Below, one piece after another: positions 45,579 through 53,845 of a DNA stretch of 64,000 nt (its first letter is position 1; the number at the start of each line of letters is the position of its first letter). The DNA is taken from assembly GCF_014648915.1 (NCBI RefSeq), contig NZ_BMSA01000029.1:1-64000 (forward strand). Reading direction: 5' to 3'. The notes beneath the pieces were generated by a model that was not told the DNA's origin, made no database searches, and was given only the letters and a program-made list of their open reading frames with translations. The position numbers and the translations under genes were made by a program. Source of the stretch: Streptomyces phaeofaciens. Lineage in GTDB: Bacteria > Actinomycetota > Actinomycetes > Streptomycetales > Streptomycetaceae.

Positions 45579-47784
45579 CCGGTGCTCGCTCCTTCTCCAG
45601 CGCCTCCACTACCTCGGTGAGCCTCTCATGGGCGGCGCGGCACTCGGGCGGTTCGATGCTGATCCGGGGCAGGCGCCGGTCGAGCCAGCGGGGCAGCCAC
45701 CAGTTGGCGCCGCCCAGCAGGTGCATCAGCGCGGGCACCAGCAGGGTGCGCAGGACGAAGGCGTCCAGGGCGACGGCGGCGGCGAGCGCGATGCCGAACA
45801 TGGCGATCACCCGGTCGCCGCTGAGGACGAAGGCGAGGAAGACCGAGATCATGATGACCGCGGCGGAGTTGATCACCCGGCTGGTCTCGGCGAGCCCGAC
45901 GCGGACGGCCCGCCGGTTGTCGCCGGTCTCCAGCCACTCCTCGTACATCCGGCTGACCAGGAAGACCTGGTAGTCCATGGAGAGGCCGAAGAGGACCGAC
46001 ACCATGATCACGGGGAGGAAGGGTTCGATCGGCCCGGCCCGGCCGAGCCCCAGCAGCTCGCTGCCCCAGCCCCATTGGAAGATCGCGACGACGACGCCGA
46101 AGGCGGCGGCCACGGCGGCCACGTTCATCGCGGCGGCCTTGAGCGGGATGCCCACGGACCGGAAGGCGAGCAGGAGCAGCAGACAGCCCAGGCCGATGAC
46201 GACGCCGACGAAGAGGGGCAGTTTGCCGACGATGACCTCGGCGAAGTCGTCGTAGCCCGCCGTCACCCCGCCGACCTGGATGTCGAGGGAGGTACCGGTC
46301 TCGGCCCGGGGCAGCACCTGCTCGCGCAGCCGGTCCACGAGTTCGCTGGTGTGCCGGTCCTGCGGGGCGGACTCCGGTACGACGGTGAGGTACGCGGTGT
46401 GCCCGGCGGAGTCGAAGGTCACCGGGGTCACGGAGGCCACGCCCTCGGTGGTGCGCAGGGTGGCGTCGAGGTTGTCGAGGGCGAGCCGGTCCTCGGCGCC
46501 GTCGACGTGCGTCACCAGGGTCAGCGGGCCGTTGACGCCCGGGCCGAAGCCTTCGGCGAGGAGGTCGTAGGCCTGGCGGGTGGTGGCCGTCTGCGGGTCG
46601 TTGCCCTGGTCGGAGGTGCCCAGGCGGAGCGAGAACGTCGGCAGGGCGAGGACGGCGATCACCACGAGGGCGAGGGTGCCGAGCAGCTTGGGGTGGCGTT
46701 CCACGAACGCCGACCAGCGGGCGGCGAGGCCGGTCGGCAGTTCCGGCTGGGGCCCGTGCTCGGCGAGCCGGCGCCGTTCGCGGCGGTTGAGGGCGCGCGG
46801 TCCGATGAAGGACAGCAGGGCGGGCAGCAGGGTCACGGAGGCGGCGACGGTGAGGACGACGGTGAGGGACGCGGCTATCGCGACGCCGTTGAGGAAGTTC
46901 AGGCGCAGGATCAGCATCCCGAGCAGGGCTATGCAGACCGTGGCGCCCGCGAAGACCACCGCGCGTCCGGTGGTCGCCACGGCGTCGGTGGCGGCCTCGG
47001 TGACCGTGAGCCCGCGTTTCAGTCCGCGCCGGTGCCGGGTGACGATGAACAGCGCGTAGTCGATGCCGACGCCGAGCCCGACGAGCATGCCGAGCATGGG
47101 CGCGAAGTCGGCGACCGTCATGGCGTGCCCGAGGAGCGAGATCCCCGCGTAGGCGGTGCCGACGCTCACCAGGGCGGTGGCGATGGGCAGGATCGAGGCG
47201 GCGAGCGAACCGAAGGCGAGGAAGAGCACGACCGCGGCGACGACCACGCCGACGATCTCGGCGAGATGTCCGCCGGAGGGTTCGGTGAGGGCGATCGCGC
47301 TGCCGCCGAGCTCCACCTCCAGTCCGTCGGACTCGGCGCCCTTGGCGACGTCGACCACGGCCCGGGCCTCACCCCGGTCGATGTCCTCGGCGCGGTCCTC
47401 GAAGGTCACGGTGGCGTAGGCGGTGTGTCCGTCGTCGCTGATCTGCGCGGCGCCCTGGTCGTCGTAGGGGCCGGCCACGGAGGCCACACCGGGCAGGTCG
47501 CCGATCCGTTCCAGGGCGCGGGTCATGGTCTGTTCGACGTCGGCGGCGCGGACGGTGGCGGAGGTGGTGTGCCAGACGACGGTGTCGCTGTCGCCGCCGA
47601 GCCCGGGGAAGCCCTCGGTGAGGAGCTGGGTGGCCCGGCCGGACTCGGTGCCGGGGACGTCGTAGTCGTTGGAGTACGCGGTGCCGGTGGCGACGGCTGC
47701 GGTGGCGGTGCCCACGAGGGCGAGGAGCCAGAGCAGCACCGCGAACAGGCGGTTGCGTACACACCATCGTGCAAGAGCTGCCAC
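45556..47784 (-). CDS. MMPL family RND transporter
   Basis: 742 aa from a GTG at 47784 with GGGAG upstream. Two repeats, each with one helix, a large periplasmic loop and five helices: MAALARWCVRNRLFAVLLWL at the start, then FLAFGSLAASILPIATALVS and GLGVGIDYALFIVTRHRRGL, and the second MVSVLFGLSMDYQVFLVSRMYEEW. The GIDYALF and SMDYQVFL segments carry the proton-relay Asp-Tyr pairs of MmpL proteins. Family members export lipids or hydrophobic antibiotics; the cargo is unknown. Confidence 0.94.
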   Translation of the reverse strand: MAALARWCVRNRLFAVLLWLLALVGTATAAVATGTAYSNDYDVPGTESGRATQLLTEGFPGLGGDSDTVVWHTTSATVRAADVEQTMTRALERIGDLPGVASVAGPYDDQGAAQISDDGHTAYATVTFEDRAEDIDRGEARAVVDVAKGAESDGLEVELGGSAIALTEPSGGHLAEIVGVVVAAVVLFLAFGSLAASILPIATALVSVGTAYAGISLLGHAMTVADFAPMLGMLVGLGVGIDYALFIVTRHRRGLKRGLTVTEAATDAVATTGRAVVFAGATVCIALLGMLILRLNFLNGVAIAASLTVVLTVAASVTLLPALLSFIGPRALNRRERRRLAEHGPQPELPTGLAARWSAFVERHPKLLGTLALVVIAVLALPTFSLRLGTSDQGNDPQTATTRQAYDLLAEGFGPGVNGPLTLVTHVDGAEDRLALDNLDATLRTTEGVASVTPVTFDSAGHTAYLTVVPESAPQDRHTSELVDRLREQVLPRAETGTSLDIQVGGVTAGYDDFAEVIVGKLPLFVGVVIGLGCLLLLLAFRSVGIPLKAAAMNVAAVAAAFGVVVAIFQWGWGSELLGLGRAGPIEPFLPVIMVSVLFGLSMDYQVFLVSRMYEEWLETGDNRRAVRVGLAETSRVINSAAVIMISVFLAFVLSGDRVIAMFGIALAAAVALDAFVLRTLLVPALMHLLGGANWWLPRWLDRRLPRISIEPPECRAAHERLTEVVEALEKERAPDVRDIAG

Positions 47785-47981
47785 TGACGTGCTCCCGGGG
47801 GGACGAATTGTGGATCTTTGACCGGGAACAGTCGTGTCTGAACTGAAAAGCCCGCAAAGAACTTATGAGCAATGCGAGGCCACTCTTACAGGCGAGTGAG
47901 ATCGTTTGAGGCGTTCGTGTGCCTTTTCACATGATTGGGAGGCAGATCACAGGACAATAACGACCGCCGTGTCAGGGCACG

Positions 47982-48293
47982 TCAGTCGGCCTGGTCGCCG
48001 AACGCCATCACCATCACCCCGGCGATGAGCAGCCACAGGGCGCGCCGGGTACGGCCCCGGGAGCCGAGGAACGCGGCGAGGGCGCAGACGACCGCGCCGA
48101 GGGCGTAGGCCACCGGGACGAGGACCGGCGCGGAGCCGGTGAGGCGCAGCAGGGAGGCCGCGAGACCGGCGAGGGTGAGCAGGGCGCCGGTGCCGGTCGC
48201 CGTCCAGCGGGCTCGGCGGGCGTCGTCGGGGCCGTACTCCTCGTCCTCGTCGTCTATGTCGTCCTGGGCGTCTGAGTCGGTTCGTGCACTCAT
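47982..48293 (-). CDS. Small membrane protein with acidic head
   Basis: 103 aa from the ATG at 48293. Residues 1-25 are acidic (TDSDAQDDIDDEDEEYGPDD), then three hydrophobic spans: GALLTLAGLAASLLRL, VLVPVAYALGAVVCALAAFL and ALWLLIAGVMVMAFG. No recognised family; similar small proteins are widespread in Streptomyces. The Shine-Dalgarno is weak. About 190 bases of relatively A/T-rich DNA separate it from the MMPL start and contain an inverted repeat CACTC-N8-GAGTG near 47880. Confidence 0.7.
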   Translation of the reverse strand: MSARTDSDAQDDIDDEDEEYGPDDARRARWTATGTGALLTLAGLAASLLRLTGSAPVLVPVAYALGAVVCALAAFLGSRGRTRRALWLLIAGVMVMAFGDQAD

Positions 48294-48329
48294 GGCGGGC
48301 GAGCGTAGCGCCTTCGGCTTTGAGACCGA

Positions 48330-48362
48330 GAGGGGGTGCGCCGGTATCGGGCGCACCCCCTC
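48330..48362 (-). terminator. Terminator of gatB
   Basis: Perfect 13-bp stem (48330-48342 with 48350-48362) and a 7-base loop, 18 bases after the gatB stop on the minus strand. Confidence 0.8.
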
Positions 48363-48380
48363 CTGTCGGTCCTGCCGAGG

Positions 48381-49895
48381 TCAGCCCTCGCTGACCCCCA
48401 GCTTCTCCAGGATGAGCTCCTTGACGCGGCCCGCGTCGGCCTGGCCGCGCGTGGCCTTCATCACGGCGCCGACCAGGGCCCCGGCCGCGGCCACCTTGCC
48501 GCCGCGGATCTTGTCGGCGATGCCCGGGTTGCCGGCGATGGCCTCGTCGACCGCCGTGCCGAGCGCGGAGTCGTCGGAGACGACCTTCAGCCCGCGCTTG
48601 TCGACGACCTCGTCGGGGGTGCCCTCACCCGCGAGGACGCCCTCGATGACCTGACGGGCCAGCTTGTCGTTCAGGTCGCCGGAGGAGACCAGGGCGGTCA
48701 CCCGGGCCACCTGCTCGGGCGTGATGGCCAGTTCGTCGAGCGGGGCGCCCGACTCGTTGGCGCTGCGGGCCAGTTCGCCCATCCACCACTTGCGGGCGGA
48801 GGCCGCGTCGGCACCGGCGTCGATCGTGGCGACGATCAGGTCCAGCGCGCCGGCGTTGAGGATCGCCTGCATGTCGGTGGTGGAGATGCCCCACTCGGCG
48901 AGCAGGCGGGTCCGGCGGGCGAGCGGCAGCTCGGGCAGGGCCGCCCGGATCTCCTCGACCCACGCGCGGGACGGGGCCACCGGCACGAGGTCCGGCTCGG
49001 GGAAGTACCGGTAGTCCTCGGCCTCCTCCTTGACGCGGCCCGAGGTCGTGGACCCGGTGTCCTCGTGGAAGTGGCGGGTCTCCTGGATGATCGTGCCGCC
49101 GGCGTTCAGGACCGCGGCGTGCCGCTGGATCTCGAAACGGGCCGCGCGCTCCACGGAGCGGAGGGAGTTGACGTTCTTGGTCTCGCTCCGGGTGCCGAAC
49201 TTCTCGCGGCCGTGCGGGCGCAGCGACAGGTTCACGTCGCAGCGCATCTGGCCCATCTCCATCCGGGCCTCGGAGACGCCGAGCGCCTTGATCAGCTCGC
49301 GCAGCTCACGGACGTACGCCCGCGCGACCTCGGGGGCACGCGCGCCCGCGCCCTCGATCGGCTTGGTGACGATCTCGATCAGCGGGATGCCGGCCCGGTT
49401 GTAGTCCAGCAGCGAGTGGGACGCGCCGTGGATACGGCCGGTGGCGCCGCCGACGTGCGTCGACTTGCCGGTGTCCTCCTCCATGTGGGCGCGCTCGATC
49501 TGCACGCGGAAGGTCTCGCCGTCCTCCAGCTGCACGTCGAGGTAGCCGTCGAAGGCGATCGGCTCGTCGTACTGGGAGGTCTGGAAGTTCTTCGGCATGT
49601 CCGGATAGAAGTAGTTCTTCCGGGCGAAGCGGCACCACTCGGCGATCTCGCAGTTCAGCGCGAGACCGATCTTGATCGCCGACTCGATGCCGATCGCGTT
49701 GACGACCGGGAGCGCGCCGGGCAGGCCGAGGCAGGTGGGGCAGGTCTGCGTGTTGGCGTCCTGACCGAGTTCGGTCGAGCAGCCGCAGAACATCTTGGTC
49801 TTGGTGCCGAGTTCGACATGGACCTCGAGGCCCATGACGGGGTCGTACGACGCCAGCGCGTCCTCGTACGACTCCAGGTCGGTCGTGGTGGTCAC
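48381..49895 (-). CDS. gatB: Asp/Glu-tRNA amidotransferase subunit GatB
   Basis: 504 aa. Signature motifs: YDPVMGLEVHVELGTKTKMFC, the zinc-site Cys of FCGCSTELG and CPTCLGLPGALPVVN, KNYFYPDMPKNFQTSQYDEP, and the C-terminal helical YqeY-like tRNA-binding domain (residues about 350-500, with ILNAGALDL and SGDLNDKLARQVIEGV). It phosphorylates and amidates Glu-tRNAGln/Asp-tRNAAsn together with GatA and GatC. It is the last gene of gatC-gatA-x-gatB. Confidence 0.97.
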   Translation of the reverse strand: MTTTTDLESYEDALASYDPVMGLEVHVELGTKTKMFCGCSTELGQDANTQTCPTCLGLPGALPVVNAIGIESAIKIGLALNCEIAEWCRFARKNYFYPDMPKNFQTSQYDEPIAFDGYLDVQLEDGETFRVQIERAHMEEDTGKSTHVGGATGRIHGASHSLLDYNRAGIPLIEIVTKPIEGAGARAPEVARAYVRELRELIKALGVSEARMEMGQMRCDVNLSLRPHGREKFGTRSETKNVNSLRSVERAARFEIQRHAAVLNAGGTIIQETRHFHEDTGSTTSGRVKEEAEDYRYFPEPDLVPVAPSRAWVEEIRAALPELPLARRTRLLAEWGISTTDMQAILNAGALDLIVATIDAGADAASARKWWMGELARSANESGAPLDELAITPEQVARVTALVSSGDLNDKLARQVIEGVLAGEGTPDEVVDKRGLKVVSDDSALGTAVDEAIAGNPGIADKIRGGKVAAAGALVGAVMKATRGQADAGRVKELILEKLGVSEG

Positions 49896-49910
49896 GGTGA
49901 AACTTCCCTC

Positions 49911-50146
49911 TCAGCCCAGCAGGACGTCGTCGTCGCCCAGCCGCTTCAGCTCGCGGTACAGGATGGCGAGGCCGGTGACGATGGCGGCGGCGGACACGAC
50001 GGCGTCGACCAGCACGAGCGTGTCGTTCTCGGCGCGGGCCTTCTTCACCCGCTTGGCGACACCGATCACGCCGAACGCCGTGGTGGCGATGGACAGGTAC
50101 GTACCGGACTTGGACTTCTTGAAGCCCTTGGCCTTGTTCAGTGCAC

Positions 50147-50150
<4 letters not shown>
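49911..50150 (-). CDS. Small membrane protein between gatA and gatB
   Basis: 79 aa from a GTG at 50150 whose first bases overlap the gatA stop (GTGA). A basic head (NKAKGFKKSKSGTYLSIATT), then one weak hydrophobic span, a basic helix (AKRVKKARAENDT) and a clear transmembrane segment (LVLVDAVVSAAAIVTGLAIL) with a charged end. The overlap and short gap to gatB (15 bases) show it is part of the operon. Function unknown; membrane tethering of the amidotransferase is only a guess. Confidence 0.75.
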
Positions 50151-51649
<1,499 letters not shown>

Positions 51650-51654
51650 GGCGG

Positions 51655-51951
51655 TTAGTCCTCCCCCAGGATCTGCGGCACCTTGAAACGCTGCTGCTCC
51701 TGGGCCGGGGCGCCGGAGAGCGCCTGCTCGGGGGTGAGCGACGGACGGACCTCGTCCGCCCGCATGACGTTGGTCAGCGGGAGCGGGTGCGAGGTCGGCG
51801 GTACGTCTTGGTCGGCGACCTCGCTGACGCGGGCGACCGCGCCGATGATGTCGTCCAGCTGTCCCGCGAAGTGGTCGAGCTCTTCGGGCTTCAGCTCCAG
51901 ACGCGCCAGCCGGGCGAGGTGGGCGACCTCCTCGCGCGTAATGCCAGGCAT
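51655..51951 (-). CDS. gatC: Asp/Glu-tRNA amidotransferase subunit GatC
   Basis: 98 aa: MPGITREEVAHLARLARLEL, FAGQLDDIIGAVARVSEV, PTSHPLPLTNVMRADEVRP, typical of GatC, which wraps around and stabilises GatA-GatB. First gene of the operon. A TAGGAT box (minus strand, 51997-51992) lies about 40 bases upstream and is a good Streptomyces -10, though no strong -35 is evident. Confidence 0.95.
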   Translation of the reverse strand: MPGITREEVAHLARLARLELKPEELDHFAGQLDDIIGAVARVSEVADQDVPPTSHPLPLTNVMRADEVRPSLTPEQALSGAPAQEQQRFKVPQILGED

Positions 51952-51991
51952 GCAGCGTTCCTCTGGGGTGAGTGAATGTGGTGTGGGGCCA

Positions 51992-51997
51992 ATCCTA
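51992..51997 (-). promoter_or_regulatory. Candidate -10 box of the gat operon
   Basis: TAGGAT on the minus strand, about 40 bases before the gatC ATG, in an otherwise GC-rich stretch. A TTCACG 19 bases further upstream (52022-52017) could be a weak -35. Confidence 0.35.
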
Positions 51998-52047
51998 GGG
52001 GTCGGGGGGCCGTGGCCGTGAAACGGTTTGCCGGGGCGTCCTTCGTC

Positions 52048-52542
52048 TCAGCCCTCGCGGCCGTCCCAGACGTCGCTGCGCAGGAAGTGGTTGTCGTACA
52101 GCTCCTGCACCTCCAGGAGGCTCTCGGGGGTGACTTCGCCGAGGCGGACGCGCCGCAGGTGACGGAAGTACTCGAAGCGCTCGACGCCCGGCGCGATCAC
52201 GATCAGCAGATCGGCGCGACTGCCGGGGGCGGCGGCGAAGGCGTGCGCGCGGTGGGGCGGGACGATGACGAGGTCGCCGCGTTCGGCGGTGACGATCTCG
52301 TCGCCGGACAGGACCCTGGCCTCGCCGTCGAGCAGGAAGAACATCTCCGCGGAGTTGCGGTGCAGATGGGGGCGGGCGCCGTCGGCCCCCTCCCCGAGCG
52401 TGACGCGTACGGTCGACAGGGCGCCGCCTGAGGCGCTGCTGTCGGCGAGCAGCTTGACGGCGACGGGCGCGTCCCCGATCACCTCGGCGTCGGCGTCCCG
52501 GACGATGACGGTCTCGTCGAACTTCGGCACGAACAGCGACAT
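52048..52542 (-). CDS. Cupin domain protein
   Basis: 164 aa with one cupin barrel. Metal-site motif 1 is PHLHRNSAEMFFLLDGEARV (two His, one Glu) and motif 2 GDLVIVPPHRAHAFAAAPG. The C-terminal 45 residues are a helix-rich extension (YFRHLRRVRLGEVTPESLLE). No fused DNA-binding domain. Function is not predictable beyond small-molecule binding or dioxygenase-like chemistry. Confidence 0.88.
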   Translation of the reverse strand: MSLFVPKFDETVIVRDADAEVIGDAPVAVKLLADSSASGGALSTVRVTLGEGADGARPHLHRNSAEMFFLLDGEARVLSGDEIVTAERGDLVIVPPHRAHAFAAAPGSRADLLIVIAPGVERFEYFRHLRRVRLGEVTPESLLEVQELYDNHFLRSDVWDGREG

Positions 52543-52588
52543 GGCGTGTCCCCTCCGGTGGGTGAGGTGTGACTCGGACGGCGAAGAC

Positions 52589-52960
52589 TCAGACGGCGAA
52601 GAGCAGTGCGGCGCCGATGAGCACGACGACGGCGGTGGCGAAGTGGATTCCGAAGGCCACGGCCCTGGCGCCGCCGTGCCGCAGGACGATCAGGGTGTCA
52701 CCGAGCGGCACGAGCGCGACGGCGAGCAGGAACCAGGCCTCGGCGGTGGCGCCGGCGAAGGCGAGCAGGACGAGGCCGACGACGCCGAAGGTGCCGTCCC
52801 TGAGGCCCTTGATCGTGAGGTAGGCGCCGGCGTCGCCCGCGGGATCGGCCGGGGCGCCGTAGCCGGCGGCCGCGGCGGCGGGCTGGAACAGGAACCGGTA
52901 CCCGAGGAACAGGCAGAACACGTTGAGCACGACGGCCAGGGTGTACGCGGTGACGGTCAT
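52589..52960 (-). CDS. DUF4267 membrane protein
   Basis: 123 aa from the ATG at 52960 behind GGGGGAGA. Four hydrophobic spans: YTLAVVLNVFCLFLGYRF, a central GLRDGTFGVVGLVLLAFAGA, AWFLLAVALVPLGDTLIVL, and HFATAVVVLIGAALLFAV. The IKGLRDGTFG and PLGDTLIVLRHGG segments are typical of DUF4267 proteins, often paired with TetR regulators. Divergent from the tetR at 53054 across twin operator repeats. Confidence 0.85.
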   Translation of the reverse strand: MTVTAYTLAVVLNVFCLFLGYRFLFQPAAAAAGYGAPADPAGDAGAYLTIKGLRDGTFGVVGLVLLAFAGATAEAWFLLAVALVPLGDTLIVLRHGGARAVAFGIHFATAVVVLIGAALLFAV

Positions 52961-52980
52961 GAGTCTCCCCCTCATGTTGT

Positions 52981-52993
52981 CTAGCATCGCTAG
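52981..52993. promoter_or_regulatory. TetR operator copy 1
   Basis: CTAGCATCGCTAG, 20 bases upstream of the DUF4267 start. Its reverse complement matches the second site in all but one base. Confidence 0.65.
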
Positions 52994-53030
52994 GAACATG
53001 AGCGACGCTAGCAGAGCATCGACAGAACTG

Positions 53031-53043
53031 CTAGCGGTGCTAG
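53031..53043. promoter_or_regulatory. TetR operator copy 2
   Basis: CTAGCGGTGCTAG, 10 bases upstream of the tetR ATG. With copy 1 it gives the consensus CTAGCGRTGCTAG, present nowhere else that I noticed in this window. Confidence 0.65.
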
Positions 53044-53053
53044 AGTTCCTTTC

Positions 53054-53638
53054 ATGTCGATCCAGACGCGCCGGGAGCGCGAACGAGCGGAGCGTGAGCG
53101 GCTGATCGTCACGGCCGCACGGGAGCTGGCGGAGACCGAGGGCTGGGACGCGGTGACGACACGGCGCCTCGCGGCCGAGATCGAGTACAGCCAGCCCGTC
53201 CTCTACAGCCACTTCAAGGGCAAGGACGCGATCATGGCGGCGGTCGCGCTGGAGGGCTTCGCGGAGCTGGCGGCGCAGCTGCGGGCGGCGCGCGCGGACG
53301 CGTCGGGCGTGCGGGCGGGGCTCGCGGCGGTGGGCGAGGTCTACACCGCGTTCGCGCGGCGGCGGCCCGCGCTCTACGACGCGATGTTCACGCACACCGT
53401 GGCCCTGCCGTTCGCCACCACCGAGGCCCCGGCGGTCCTGTGGGAGTGCTTCGACGAACTGTCCGCGGCGGTCGCACCGGTCGCCGCCCCGGGCGACGAG
53501 CCCGGGATCCTCACGGAGACGTACTGGGCGGGACTGCACGGCCTGGTCACCCTGATGCGCAGCGGACGCCTGCCGGAGGAGGCCCACGAACGCCGGCTGA
53601 AGCTGCTCATCGGCCACTTCGCGGCGGGGGCGGACTGA
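53054..53638 (+). CDS. TetR family regulator of the DUF4267 gene
   Basis: 194 aa. Arg/Glu-rich head (RRERERAERERLIVTAAREL), HTH with VTTRRLAAEIEYSQPVLYSHFKGKDAIM, then a ligand domain of the TetR_C_13/33 type (TETYWAGLHGLVTLMRSGRL). Probably autoregulates and represses the divergent DUF4267 gene through the two CTAGC repeats. The effector is unknown. Confidence 0.9.
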   Translation: MSIQTRRERERAERERLIVTAARELAETEGWDAVTTRRLAAEIEYSQPVLYSHFKGKDAIMAAVALEGFAELAAQLRAARADASGVRAGLAAVGEVYTAFARRRPALYDAMFTHTVALPFATTEAPAVLWECFDELSAAVAPVAAPGDEPGILTETYWAGLHGLVTLMRSGRLPEEAHERRLKLLIGHFAAGAD

Positions 53639-53734
53639 GCGGGGCCGGGGCCTGGGGGAAGCCCCCGGCGGCTGGGGGCTCGGACGGCTGCGGGAGCCGG
53701 GTGCGGGGGCGGGGTCCGGCTGCGAGGGTTGGCT

Positions 53735-53780
53735 GCGGGAGCCGGGGCCGACCGCGGGAGCCGGGGCCGACCGCGGGAGC
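53735..53780. repeat. 19-bp tandem repeat between converging genes
   Basis: GCGGGAGCCGGGGCCGACC occurs at 53735-53753 and 53754-53772 with a partial third copy. It lies in the 207-base gap between the tetR stop and the RmdB-like stop. The rest of the gap is GC-rich with no gene seen. Confidence 0.75.
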
Positions 53781-53845
53781 GGACGCCGAAAAGGTCGTCG
53801 CCGGGATGCGCCGAACGGGTGAGTCGGTGGCCCGGGCGGGAGAGG

